A DNA stretch of 64,000 bases from Bacteroidota bacterium. GTDB taxonomy: Bacteria; Bacteroidota; Bacteroidia; UKL13-3. The translations under genes and the position numbers were made by a program. Shown one piece after another: positions 27,855-36,356 of the stretch (positions within the stretch are counted from its first letter, which is position 1; each line of letters opens with the position of its first letter). The stretch spans positions 17,781 to 81,780 of the forward strand of contig CANNQU010000006.1 of the NCBI GenBank assembly GCA_947507965.1, given 5' to 3'. The notes under the pieces were generated by a model, which worked only from the letters and a program-made list of their open reading frames with translations, ran no database searches and was not told the DNA's origin.

Positions 27855-27862
27855 CAAAATTA
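27855..27862 (-). promoter_or_regulatory. Metallopeptidase -7 promoter element (TAATTTTG)
   Basis: A TAnnTTTG match on the minus strand, 33 bases before the ATG at 27821. Confidence 0.55.
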
Positions 27863-27906
27863 ATACAAATCAATCAATTCCGACAAAATGGCGTAAATGG
27901 ATCTGC

Positions 27907-28080
27907 TTATAAAATAAAATAACGCAAAATCATGACGATAACGGCAAGTAACATCATCCAAATACTAAGGCGGTTGATGCCATGCATGAAACGTAGGTTT
28001 ACATTTTTTTTGGCTTCTCTATCCTTACGTAAGAACCCTATTGGATTTAAATAGCCAATTATTTTTTTGATAAAGTCCAT
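27907..28080 (-). CDS. Small membrane protein, 57 residues (DUF6728-like)
   Basis: Not in the ORF track because it is under 60 residues. It reads MDFIKKIIGYLNPIGFLRKD, then a basic stretch, then a single transmembrane helix near the C-terminus (LSIWMMLLAVIVMILRYFIL) and TAA. Basic N-terminus, one helix and length match a small Bacteroidota family I recall as DUF6728. Its ATG follows the stop of the cystathionine synthase-family gene by only 2 bp (TGAAAATG), so it is almost certainly co-translated with it. Function unknown. The coding call rests on length, coupling and a sensible membrane topology. Confidence 0.75.
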   Translation of the reverse strand: MDFIKKIIGYLNPIGFLRKDREAKKNVNLRFMHGINRLSIWMMLLAVIVMILRYFIL

Positions 28081-28082
28081 TT

Positions 28083-29225
28083 TCAATTCGTTAATGCTTG
28101 TTGCAAATCGTCTAATAAATCTTCAATATCTTCTATACCCACACTCAAGCGAATCAAAGCATCAGTCAATCCGTTTTTTAATCGTTCTTCTCTCGGTATG
28201 CTTGCATGGGTCATGCTGGCCGGGTGACCTACCAAGCTTTCCACACCACCCAGGCTTTCGGCTAAGGCAAAAAGTTTTATTTTCTTTAAAAAGGTTAGTG
28301 CCGTTTCCATGGTATCGTTGATAAAGGTAAACGAAATCATTCCACCAAAATCACGCATTTGTTTTTTGGCAATCTCATGGTTGGGATGGGTTTCGAGGCC
28401 ACACCAATAAACCTTATCGATGACCGGATGAGCAGATAAAAAGTGAGCAACGGCGGCACCATTTTCACAATGACGTTGCATACGAACATGCAATGTTTTG
28501 ATTCCACGCAAAACTAAGAAACAATCCTGTGGTCCCGGTGTTGCACCACTCGCATTTTGAATGAATTTCAGGTCTTCATATAGTTTTTCGTTGCTGGTAA
28601 TTAACGCACCCATCACCACATCACTATGCCCGCTGATGTATTTGGTTAGCGAGTGCATTACCAAATCGACGCCTAAATCAAGTGGGTTTTGGAGGTATGG
28701 AGAAGCAAAAGTATTATCCACACATACCAGTAGGTTATGCTTTTTTCCGATGGCAGATATCGCCTCGATATCGATAATATTCATCATCGGGTTGGTCGGT
28801 GTTTCTACCCAGAGCAACTTCGTTTTTGAAGTAATATATTGTTCTACATCGCCAGCATTGCTCATATTAATGAAGCTGAACTTGATGCCATATTTTTCAA
28901 ACACTTTCACAAATAAGCGATACGTGCCACCATATAAATCGTTGGTTGAGAGTACTTCGTCGCCTGGATTTAATGTTTTTATCACCGCATCAATAGCGCC
29001 CAAACCAGTGCTATAGCACAAGCCGTATTTGCCGTTTTCTAATGCGGCTAAGTTTTTCTGTAATGCATCACGGGTGGGGTTTTGTGTGCGTCCGTATTCG
29101 TAGCCTTTGTGGTCGCCGGGCGCATTTTGAACGTAGGTGCTTGTTTGAAAAATGGGAGTCATGATGGCTCCTGTTGAAGGGTCGGGTGCTACACCGGCGT
29201 GTATGGCTTTGGTATTGAAACGCAT
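28083..29225 (-). CDS. Cystathionine gamma-synthase/lyase family PLP enzyme
   Basis: Trans-sulfuration PLP enzyme of the Cys/Met metabolism family. It opens with FNTKAIHAG, typical of MetB/MetC. The phosphate-binding tyrosine/arginine segment is YEYGRTQNPTRDAL, the cofactor aspartate region is LLVCVDNTFASPYLQ, the Schiff-base lysine is in HSLTKYISGHSDVV, and SLGGVESLVGHPASMTHASIP is at the C-terminus. Sequence cannot firmly separate cystathionine gamma-synthase from gamma-lyase. A TACCTTTG box lies 17 bases upstream of the ATG. The 57-residue membrane protein gene follows at 2 bp. Confidence 0.88.
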   Translation of the reverse strand: MRFNTKAIHAGVAPDPSTGAIMTPIFQTSTYVQNAPGDHKGYEYGRTQNPTRDALQKNLAALENGKYGLCYSTGLGAIDAVIKTLNPGDEVLSTNDLYGGTYRLFVKVFEKYGIKFSFINMSNAGDVEQYITSKTKLLWVETPTNPMMNIIDIEAISAIGKKHNLLVCVDNTFASPYLQNPLDLGVDLVMHSLTKYISGHSDVVMGALITSNEKLYEDLKFIQNASGATPGPQDCFLVLRGIKTLHVRMQRHCENGAAVAHFLSAHPVIDKVYWCGLETHPNHEIAKKQMRDFGGMISFTFINDTMETALTFLKKIKLFALAESLGGVESLVGHPASMTHASIPREERLKNGLTDALIRLSVGIEDIEDLLDDLQQALTN

Positions 29226-29242
29226 ATTGTTTTTTTAGGATG

Positions 29243-29250
29243 CAAAGGTA
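29243..29250 (-). promoter_or_regulatory. Cystathionine synthase-family gene -7 element (TACCTTTG)
   Basis: An exact TAnnTTTG match on the minus strand, 17 bases before the ATG at 29225. Confidence 0.6.
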
Positions 29251-29304
29251 AGAAGTGAATCGATAACTCACCCAAAGTAATAAAAATTTATAGTGCAAAC
29301 ATAA

Positions 29305-30501
29305 CTACTCTACATAATCCTGCAAGTACCTATACGACTCGGTTAAACTTCCTTCCTTGGCAATCGTAGCATGATTAATGATAAAACCATTTTCGTTATC
29401 AATCAATTCGGGTAATACATGGTGAATCAAAAAGGTGCCAAATTCGGTGCTCGCATCCAACGGTAACTCACAGGGTAAATTACCAACCGCCATCACATCA
29501 ACCGTATGTTTCAAAAAGGGTTCTACCACTTTTTCACTTAATGAATGCCAGCCAAATACAGGGTTCTCAATCGTCGTCGATTTTACGGTACAAGGTATTG
29601 AACCATCAATATCGCAGGTAATATCTGCAATAACATCTATTGCGAAACTAGCATTTTTCATTTCTTCTTTGGTAAAGAAAACGGGAATTCCTTGTTTCCA
29701 AAAAATGGCATTGATCATCAGGTCAGTGGTTGAATAATAGGGTTGGAATTTGCATTCATATAGTTCAGGATGATGGTAGAAGTCCGCTTTGTCCCAAGCC
29801 ATGCCATCTTTACGACTATACAAGTCATCGACGCGTAGGTGCACAAAAACGGGCTCCTCGAACGTAGAATTCAAATATTCTCGTTTTGTTACTTCTCGTA
29901 TATTTAAGTATTGAAGCATTTCGAGTGCCCCGTGGCCCACACGGCCATCGCCAGCTAAACATATTTTTATATTGGGCAAGGCAATAGGTTTGTATTGTAA
30001 CTTAAGTTCCAGAAAATTACGGCATTCGTGGGCTGCTTTTAAATGATACAACTCAAACTTCTTACCGTAGGTTAAAAAGCCATTATGGGTTCCAACAATA
30101 CCGGCAAACCTGCCGAAACCAATAATACGACTTCCATTTTCCCATACCAACGTCTCGTAATCTATCAATGTTATTTTTTTTGTGAGTATCTCACGCAACA
30201 GCTTGCGGTTATGCACTTGTTTTTTTATGGTATGTGAAAAGAAGAAATAGATTTTATTGGAAATCAATTCCGCAATCGGCACTTCTTTTATCCCCATCAG
30301 CACATCGCAATCACTTAAATCTTCTTTTATTTCGCAGCCATAGCGGGCAAACTCATCCTCATTGAAACATCGATGTGGAGAAGGTTGTACCACAACACTC
30401 ACGTTAGGGTAATTATTCATCAGCTCATAACATTGGTGGGGTACCAGCGGTGTGCGTTTATCGGGCGGCAATTTGCCTTCGCGTATGATTCCTATTTTCA
30501 T
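29305..30501 (-). CDS. Saccharopine dehydrogenase / lysine-ketoglutarate reductase-like oxidoreductase
   Basis: N-terminal AlaDH/PNT-type domain (MKIGIIREGKLPPDKRTPLVP) followed by a Rossmann domain with ICLAGDGRVGHGALEML. Later blocks (IDVIADITCDIDGSIPCT, DVMAVGNLPCELPLDASTEFG) resemble the LYS1/lysine-ketoglutarate reductase branch rather than alanine dehydrogenase. Those enzymes interconvert lysine plus 2-oxoglutarate and saccharopine, but no other lysine-pathway gene is adjacent, so the role is inferred. I start at the ATG at 30501 because TACCTTTG ends 8 bases upstream; the track start at 30627 lies well upstream of that promoter. Confidence 0.75.
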   Translation of the reverse strand: MKIGIIREGKLPPDKRTPLVPHQCYELMNNYPNVSVVVQPSPHRCFNEDEFARYGCEIKEDLSDCDVLMGIKEVPIAELISNKIYFFFSHTIKKQVHNRKLLREILTKKITLIDYETLVWENGSRIIGFGRFAGIVGTHNGFLTYGKKFELYHLKAAHECRNFLELKLQYKPIALPNIKICLAGDGRVGHGALEMLQYLNIREVTKREYLNSTFEEPVFVHLRVDDLYSRKDGMAWDKADFYHHPELYECKFQPYYSTTDLMINAIFWKQGIPVFFTKEEMKNASFAIDVIADITCDIDGSIPCTVKSTTIENPVFGWHSLSEKVVEPFLKHTVDVMAVGNLPCELPLDASTEFGTFLIHHVLPELIDNENGFIINHATIAKEGSLTESYRYLQDYVE

Positions 30502-30508
30502 AATGTTA

Positions 30509-30516
30509 CAAAGGTA
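30509..30516 (-). promoter_or_regulatory. Saccharopine dehydrogenase-like gene -7 element (TACCTTTG)
   Basis: An exact TAnnTTTG match on the minus strand, 7 bases before the chosen ATG. It supports the shortened gene start and a minimal leader. Confidence 0.6.
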
Positions 30517-30702
30517 TATTAGATTTCCCTGATTTAAGTTACCTATTGGAAGCTCATTTTTGATGGTGCCGATAGGCCTCGAAGTGTCTCTTAACGCCCG
30601 ATACCTTTTTTTTGATTTGAGGTCCATTCTACCAATCCAATTGCTGCGATTTAGACTTCTCGTTCCCTCTCGAATAAATAAAATTAATTCTTATTTTGCA
30701 TC

Positions 30703-32292
30703 ATGAATTTTCTGGAAAAGTTTTTGGCGAAAAAACGAAATAGCATGGTTTTTCTGGCCCTGCTTACCTTCATGGTTTATATGCCGGTGATGCATGGCGA
30801 TTATGTTCTCGATGATTATTCATACATTGTAAATAATGAGTATGTACACGATTTAAATCATGTACAACAAATTTATACTCATACTACCCAGGGTGCCAGC
30901 GATGCTAGTGGTAATTATTACCGTCCCAATCAGTCTCTAAGCCATGCTTTTATCTATCGTTTTGTAGGTACCGGTGCCCCAGCTCAACATATTTTTTCTA
31001 TCCTGATTCATGTCATTAATGTTTGCTTGCTTTTTGTGTTCCTGGGGCTATTGGGTTTTTTAAATCTGCCGGCATTTATAGCGGCCGCCATTTTTGCAGT
31101 ACATCCTATCAACACCGAGGCTGTTGCTTATATTTCTGGCCTAGGCGATCCATTAAGCATGCTTTTTATTTTAAGTGCCGGCATCTCTTACCTTTATTAC
31201 AAAAGGGAAAGTAAAATACACTACGCTGTTTTTACTTTTGGGAGTGTGGTGTTGGCCCTTTTTAGTAAAGAGAGCAGCATCATGTTAATGGTATTATTGC
31301 TGCTTATTGAACTATATTTACAACCATCGAAAGTGTATATTAAGAAACCGGAAATATTCATCTTAGGGACGGTGGTTTTTCTGTGCGCGGTATTTGCATT
31401 TTTGCGTTCTACGGATAGTACCAATCTTTCTTCTGCCACTAATGAATACACACAAAGTCTTTGGATTCGTGGGATTACGTTCTGCGCTATTTTTCCCCGG
31501 TACATGGGAATGCTTATTTTCCCTGTTTCCCAATATTTCGATAAGCCTTATTCAGTCTATATCTCTCTGCGAGCACTTGGTTTTGGTGGGCTCATGATGC
31601 TTGGCGCTTTTGCGTATTTGTTTTATAATTCTTTCAAAACGACGCGTATTTTGATGTTAGGGATCGGAAGCTTTTTTGCGTTCTTACTTCCTGTTTCTGG
31701 TATCATACCCAATGATGCAATATATTCGGAGCACTGGCTGTATCTTCCTTTTATAGGTGTGTCGATAGCTATTGCCATGCTTCTTCAAAATGCAAAATCG
31801 AAGGTAAAGAATACCTTGGTTCTTTTAGCCGGTATTCTTATTATTGGCTATTCGGCCAAAGCCGGATATAGAAATGCCCAATGGGCCGATCCAATTCTAT
31901 TTTATAAAAATGAAATTAAATTCAACAATAAGTCAGCGCGTAGTTACCATAATTTAGCATTGGTATTTAGCGAGAAGAAGGAATATAATAGTGCCGCGAA
32001 ATATTATAGTTTAGCGATATCAATTCATGATGTGTATCCGCAAACACACCATCTTTTGGCGCAGACCTATTTGCAGTTGAACCAAGTGAACAAAGCCATT
32101 GTGGAGGAATATAAAGCCTTACAATTACAGCCCAATTTTAAGCCTAGTTTGAATCGTTTGGTTGAAATTTATACCACTTTAAAAGACGAAAAACGGGCAT
32201 CGGCTTTTTCTAAGTTGATCGAATTGGAGCAGCTAGGCCAAATGCCTGATTGGAATGAAATCAGGGCAATTCAGAACAATGAAAAACCATGA
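30703..32292 (+). CDS. TMTC-like polytopic membrane protein with C-terminal TPRs (putative glycosyltransferase)
   Basis: The N-terminal two-thirds is multi-spanning (about ten hydrophobic segments to residue 390). After TM1 it has the acidic motif GDYVLDDYSYIVNN (about 27-40) and the NYYRPNQSLSHAFIYR block, as in the GT-C fold O-mannosyltransferase/TMTC-type proteins. The last 120 residues are tetratricopeptide repeats (SARSYHNLALVFSEKKEYNSAAKYY and following). A glycosyltransferase role using a lipid-linked sugar donor is inferred from fold only. Its stop overlaps the aat start (ATGA), so the two are translationally coupled, an unexplained pairing. Confidence 0.75.
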   Translation: MNFLEKFLAKKRNSMVFLALLTFMVYMPVMHGDYVLDDYSYIVNNEYVHDLNHVQQIYTHTTQGASDASGNYYRPNQSLSHAFIYRFVGTGAPAQHIFSILIHVINVCLLFVFLGLLGFLNLPAFIAAAIFAVHPINTEAVAYISGLGDPLSMLFILSAGISYLYYKRESKIHYAVFTFGSVVLALFSKESSIMLMVLLLLIELYLQPSKVYIKKPEIFILGTVVFLCAVFAFLRSTDSTNLSSATNEYTQSLWIRGITFCAIFPRYMGMLIFPVSQYFDKPYSVYISLRALGFGGLMMLGAFAYLFYNSFKTTRILMLGIGSFFAFLLPVSGIIPNDAIYSEHWLYLPFIGVSIAIAMLLQNAKSKVKNTLVLLAGILIIGYSAKAGYRNAQWADPILFYKNEIKFNNKSARSYHNLALVFSEKKEYNSAAKYYSLAISIHDVYPQTHHLLAQTYLQLNQVNKAIVEEYKALQLQPNFKPSLNRLVEIYTTLKDEKRASAFSKLIELEQLGQMPDWNEIRAIQNNEKP

Positions 32293-32927
32293 TTGTAGAG
32301 CTCAGAGAAGATACGTTATGGTTTCCCGACACCGCCATTGCCGATGAAGATGGGTTGCTTGCTTATGGTGGAGATCTATCTGCAGAAAGGTTACTTTTAG
32401 CGTATCGTCAAGGTATTTTTCCATGGTATAGTGAAGAGTCCCCTATCTTGTGGTATAGCCCACACGAGCGTTTTGTGTTGCTTCCAAATGAAATACGCAT
32501 CACCAAAAGCATGAAACAAATTCTTCAATCGGGTAAGTTTGAGATGAGAAAAAACACCGCTTTTGCTGAAGTCATACGCTGCTGTGCTATCGCTGAGCGA
32601 GCGGGGCAGGAGGGAACCTGGATTACCAATGAAATGCAAGATGCGTATATAGTACTGCATCAAAAAGGTATCGCGCATAGCTACGAAACATGGTTTCAAA
32701 ACGAATTGGTTGGTGGGCTTTACGGAGTGGAAATAGGAAATGTTTTTTGTGGAGAAAGCATGTTCAGTAAGGCAAGCAATGCCTCCAAAGCAGCACTGGT
32801 ATGGCTCGCACAAAACTTCAACTATGACTTGATCGATTGCCAGGTATATACCGAGCATCTCGAAAGTATGGGTGCTAAAATGATTTCCAGAGAGGAGTAT
32901 GAAGTATATCTACAGATTACCCCGTAA
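32289..32927 (+). CDS. aat: Leucyl/phenylalanyl-tRNA--protein transferase
   Basis: Attaches Leu or Phe from aminoacyl-tRNA to proteins with N-terminal Lys/Arg, marking them for ClpS/ClpAP (N-degron pathway). Recognised by LWFPDTAIADEDGLLAYGGDLSAERLLLAYRQGIFPWY, then PILWYSPHERFVL, the central block EGTWITNEMQDAYIVLHQKGIAHSYETW and VEIGNVFCGESMFS. Length 212 is near the usual size. It overlaps the preceding gene by 4 bp and the convergent hppD by 18 bp. Confidence 0.95.
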   Translation: MIVELREDTLWFPDTAIADEDGLLAYGGDLSAERLLLAYRQGIFPWYSEESPILWYSPHERFVLLPNEIRITKSMKQILQSGKFEMRKNTAFAEVIRCCAIAERAGQEGTWITNEMQDAYIVLHQKGIAHSYETWFQNELVGGLYGVEIGNVFCGESMFSKASNASKAALVWLAQNFNYDLIDCQVYTEHLESMGAKMISREEYEVYLQITP

Positions 32928-34031
32928 CTCTTGCTCCCGTTCTAACGATTCGAACAATGCTTTAAAATTACCTGCTCCAAAAGATTTTGCACCTTTACGC
33001 TGGATAATTTCAAAAAACAACGTCGGTCGGTCTTCCACAGGCTTCGTAAATAGCTGTAGTAAATATCCTTCGTCATCACGATCTACCAATATGCCAAGTT
33101 CACGCAAAGGAGTGAGGTCTTCTTCAATGGGGCCTACACGCTCCAAAAGGTCATCGTAGTAGGTGCTCGGCGTATTCAAAAAATCAACACCACGGCTTTT
33201 TAACTCGCGTACGGTGGTAATAATGTCGTTGGTAGCTATGGCCACATGTTGCACCCCTTCGCCTTCATAAAAATCGATATACTCTTCAATCTGAGATTTC
33301 TTTTTGCCTTCGGCGGGCTCATTAATTGGAAATTTCACATAGCCGTTACCATTGCTCATCACCTTACTCATCAGGGCTGAGTATTCGGTGGTTATTTGCT
33401 TGTCGTCGAAGCTTAAAATATTTTTAAACCCCATAACCTCTTCATACCATTTCACCACCTCGTTCATTCGGTTCCATCCTACATTACCCACACAATGGTC
33501 CACATACAATAATCCTGTAGAAGCAGGATTGAAGTTGGTCTCCCATTTCTTAAATCCGGGCATGAAAGGGCCGTTATAGTTTTTTCGTTCAACAAATAGG
33601 TGCACGGTTTCGCCGTAGGTATAGATTCCACTGGTGCGTATTTCGCCAAACTCATCGGTCAACGTTTTGGGCTCTTGGTATGGCTTTGCTCCACGTTTGG
33701 TGGTTTGTTCAAAGGCATCATACGCATCATCAACCGACAGGGCTAAAATTTTAACGCCATCGCCATGTTTTAATATATGATTATTGATCTCATTTTTTGA
33801 GTTTAATGGAGTGGTAAGCACGAATCGAACTTTATTTTGTTGAAGTACATAACTTACGTGATCGCGAACTCCGGTTTCGGGCCCGCAATAGGCAACGCTT
33901 TGAAAGCCAAAAGCCGTTTTATAAAAATGAGCTGCTTGTTTGGCATTACCTACATAAAATTCAACATGATCGGTACCGTTAAGAGGTAAAAAATCATTTT
34001 CCGAAGGATGTGTTTGTGAAGACGATGGCAT
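32910..34031 (-). CDS. hppD: 4-hydroxyphenylpyruvate dioxygenase
   Basis: Converts 4-hydroxyphenylpyruvate to homogentisate, the second step of tyrosine breakdown. It has two vicinal-oxygen-chelate domains. The Fe(II) ligands are His in YVDHCVGNVG (about residue 185), His in GVQHVAIATND (about 267) and Glu in LFFEIIQRKGAKSFGAGNF near the C-terminus. Full length (373). TAACTTTGC lies 16 bases upstream of the ATG. No other tyrosine or homogentisate pathway genes are adjacent in this window. The 3' end overlaps aat by 18 bp on the opposite strand. Confidence 0.96.
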   Translation of the reverse strand: MPSSSQTHPSENDFLPLNGTDHVEFYVGNAKQAAHFYKTAFGFQSVAYCGPETGVRDHVSYVLQQNKVRFVLTTPLNSKNEINNHILKHGDGVKILALSVDDAYDAFEQTTKRGAKPYQEPKTLTDEFGEIRTSGIYTYGETVHLFVERKNYNGPFMPGFKKWETNFNPASTGLLYVDHCVGNVGWNRMNEVVKWYEEVMGFKNILSFDDKQITTEYSALMSKVMSNGNGYVKFPINEPAEGKKKSQIEEYIDFYEGEGVQHVAIATNDIITTVRELKSRGVDFLNTPSTYYDDLLERVGPIEEDLTPLRELGILVDRDDEGYLLQLFTKPVEDRPTLFFEIIQRKGAKSFGAGNFKALFESLEREQELRGNL

Positions 34032-34047
34032 GGTGATTAATTTTTAC

Positions 34048-34056
34048 GCAAAGTTA
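34048..34056 (-). promoter_or_regulatory. hppD -7 promoter element (TAACTTTGC)
   Basis: An exact TAnnTTTG match on the minus strand, 16 bases before the hppD ATG. Confidence 0.6.
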
Positions 34057-34092
34057 ATTTTATTTTTAATACAGTGGAACCCTTTAAAAGAG

Positions 34093-34128
34093 AAAAGCTT
34101 CTTTCCGAATGAGGAAAGAAGCTTTTTT
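34093..34128. terminator. Intrinsic terminator of the ton cluster
   Basis: AAAAGCTTCTTTCC pairs perfectly with GGAAAGAAGCTTTT around a 6-nt loop (GAATGA). A-tracts and T-tracts flank both sides. It lies 20 bp beyond the tonB stop on the minus strand. Confidence 0.85.
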
Positions 34129-34147
34129 GTATTATTTTAACAAAGCC

Positions 34148-34945
34148 TTAACGAGTCGAAAATTTGATGGGTAATTTGTAACTCACCGCTACATTACGTC
34201 CATTTTGCCGTCCTGGGGTCCAGGCGGGCATTTTGCTTACTACCCTCACGGCTTCTTGGTCGCAACCAAAGCCGATGCCTTTAACTACCTTCACGTCTCT
34301 AATTGTACCATCTTTTCCTACCACAAAATCAACGGTTACCTTGCCTTGTATGTCATTATCCAAAGCAACTTGCGGGTAAACGATATTCTTCTTTACATAA
34401 GCCATTAAGGCCGCTTCTCCACCCGGAAATTCTGGCATTATTTCAACGTAGGTAGGAATAGTATTGCTTTCCACTTCCACCGGCCCTGTATTGCTATCAT
34501 CTAAACTACGATCTACTCCATTCGGGTCGCCTGTTACGGTGGTTGGTCCTGCATCTACTTCCTCTAAGTCATCCGCTGTTACTTGTCGGTTTTCTGTAAC
34601 CTCATTATCTTCTACCGGCACTGGAGGGGTAAATTGAACGGTACTATTTAAAGGAGGAGGAGGTTCAACAATGGGTGGAGGCGGTTCGTTTTTGTCTTGT
34701 TGAGGCGCTTGGTCGAGCACCACTTCCGACAAATCAATTTCTTTTGTTTTTGCTTTGGCATCGGCAAAGGCTTTAATAATATAAGGAGAGGCAACAAAAA
34801 TGGCAAACAATGCTGAAGCGATGACGGTGCTAATGGTTACATGCTTATTATAAATTTTGCGCAATATATAAGCGCCATAGTTCTTATTACGGTTTTCAAA
34901 AACCATATCATCCATGCTGGCCAATTGAATATCTTTAGATTCCAT
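34148..34945 (-). CDS. tonB: Energy transducer TonB
   Basis: Spans the periplasm to deliver proton-motive energy to outer membrane TonB-dependent receptors. A cytosolic N-terminus typical of Bacteroidota TonBs (MVFENRNKNYGAYILRK) precedes one transmembrane helix (about residues 37-60), a proline-rich spacer (EPPPPIVEPPPPL, about 86-98) and the TonB C-terminal domain (about 165-265: FPGGEAALMAYVKKNIVYP, GKVTVDFVVGKDGTI, MPAWTPGRQNGRNVAV). It is the last gene of exbB-exbD-exbD-tonB and is followed by a strong terminator. Confidence 0.93.
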   Translation of the reverse strand: MESKDIQLASMDDMVFENRNKNYGAYILRKIYNKHVTISTVIASALFAIFVASPYIIKAFADAKAKTKEIDLSEVVLDQAPQQDKNEPPPPIVEPPPPLNSTVQFTPPVPVEDNEVTENRQVTADDLEEVDAGPTTVTGDPNGVDRSLDDSNTGPVEVESNTIPTYVEIMPEFPGGEAALMAYVKKNIVYPQVALDNDIQGKVTVDFVVGKDGTIRDVKVVKGIGFGCDQEAVRVVSKMPAWTPGRQNGRNVAVSYKLPIKFSTR

Positions 34946-34997
34946 CGCTTTAAGTGTTAGTTGTTGTATATACCTTCTAAATGCTAAAGGTAAATAA

Positions 34998-35621
34998 TTA
35001 TTTATTCAATCCGCTTTTAGCTAATAAGGTTATGTCAACCGGTGCGATATCAGCCCACGAGAATGATTTAATTTCTGTGATTTTCATTTCATCCAATACA
35101 TCCACAACATTTTTGTAATTCGAATTGTCACATGGCCGAATGATCACTACGAGGCCTTCTTTAGCATAGCTCGAATCATTTGGGTTTCTAGCAGCAGGAT
35201 TGGGGTTATTGTCTCTTGCTCTTTTATCCTCCTCCAACAAGGTTTTGCGTAAGCCATATTCAGAGTAGTTCGTGATGTTTATCTGAGGTATTTTATTGTG
35301 ATCCGGGTCATTTATTCCCATATACCAAAAAATTTTATCATCCTTGCCCATCATTATTGTCATGGTACGCGATTGCGGTACCTTAATGGCTTCAGGAGGC
35401 GGGTGTACGGTGTCGGGCTTATTTACTTCCATAGAAGCCGGTTTGCTCATGGTGGTCGTAAAAATAAAGAAGGTGATGAGCAAGAAGCCCAAATCTACCA
35501 TGGGCGTCATATCCACCCGGGTGCTCACCTTTTTGGCACGCGATCCACCTTCAGTGAGGATAAACTTACCTCCTTTTTTCTTTTTATGCCCCCCACCGGA
35601 GCTTGTATTCATTTCTGCCAT
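34998..35621 (-). CDS. exbD: ExbD/TolR-family biopolymer transport protein (second copy)
   Basis: A single-helix membrane protein of the ExbB-ExbD-TonB motor. The transmembrane segment includes the conserved proton-carrying Asp in STRVDMTPMVDLGFLLITFFIF (the D of MVDLGFLL). The periplasmic C-terminal domain starts after it. A glycine/lysine-rich cytosolic N-terminus (SSGGGHKKKKGGKF) is distinctive. It is 207 residues, larger than the E. coli protein (141) but normal for Bacteroidota. It sits 19 bp after the first exbD and 52 bp before tonB. Confidence 0.92.
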   Translation of the reverse strand: MAEMNTSSGGGHKKKKGGKFILTEGGSRAKKVSTRVDMTPMVDLGFLLITFFIFTTTMSKPASMEVNKPDTVHPPPEAIKVPQSRTMTIMMGKDDKIFWYMGINDPDHNKIPQINITNYSEYGLRKTLLEEDKRARDNNPNPAARNPNDSSYAKEGLVVIIRPCDNSNYKNVVDVLDEMKITEIKSFSWADIAPVDITLLAKSGLNK

Positions 35622-35640
35622 AATGCGAAATTTTTAATTG

Positions 35641-36273
35641 TTATTTTGAAGCAGTCTCTTCTTTACCTTCGAGTGTCGTTACAAAGTTAAAGCGCAGAAT
35701 ATTTTTTAATTCAAACGTCTTGATCACGGCCTTTACAGAAGGATAGTCCGTTGTTTTATCACCCTTCACGGCGATGATAGCGTTTTTATCCAAGATGGCT
35801 TTATATGCCTTTTTTGAACAAATTAACCAATCACCCAATTCATTTCCAACTAACGTGGTATCCTTTGGAATGCCTTTAAGCACCGAAACCTTGCCTCTCT
35901 GCTCCACATCCAAAGAAAGCCATGCTTTTAAATCTTTCATGGGTACTCCAATGGCTCCGGCATTTTTAAATTGTGTGTATTCGTCGGGCGTGAACGTAAT
36001 ATTGTATCGTTCGGCCATTTGTGTTAATGTGCTCTCGCGGATTTTCGGATTGTCAATATCCCACAGCACTCTTCCATCGGGAGCCAATGAAATTAACACG
36101 ATATCCTTGTCTTTTATTTGCTTCCCATGAGAAGCAGGGATATCAATAACGACAGGCTCTTTTGGTTTAAATTTTGTGGTAAGAATGAAGAAGGTGAGCA
36201 GCAAAAATGCTACGTCACACATCGCGGTCATATCAATTGCGGTACTTTTTCGGGCTACTTTAACTTTCGGCAT
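35641..36273 (-). CDS. exbD: ExbD/TolR-family biopolymer transport protein (first copy)
   Basis: A paralogue of the following gene: the N-terminal segment VARKSTAIDMTAMCDVAFLLLTFFILTT contains the transmembrane helix and its conserved Asp (MCDVAFLL). The roughly 170-residue periplasmic part is diverged from the second copy. Two tandem exbD genes in one ton operon are common in Bacteroidota and may form a heteromeric ExbD dimer inside the ExbB pentamer. It lies between exbB (83 bp) and the second exbD (19 bp). Confidence 0.92.
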   Translation of the reverse strand: MPKVKVARKSTAIDMTAMCDVAFLLLTFFILTTKFKPKEPVVIDIPASHGKQIKDKDIVLISLAPDGRVLWDIDNPKIRESTLTQMAERYNITFTPDEYTQFKNAGAIGVPMKDLKAWLSLDVEQRGKVSVLKGIPKDTTLVGNELGDWLICSKKAYKAILDKNAIIAVKGDKTTDYPSVKAVIKTFELKNILRFNFVTTLEGKEETASK

Positions 36274-36356
36274 TGTATTTTTTTTTAGTTACCTGCGTTC
36301 TTAATACCTTCCATTGTGAAAAGGTAAACACCATCTAATAAAGAAATGACGTTAAT

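Noticed and set aside
32397-32858. 153-codon ORF antisense to aat
   Set aside because: A shadow of a strongly conserved gene, with no independent features.
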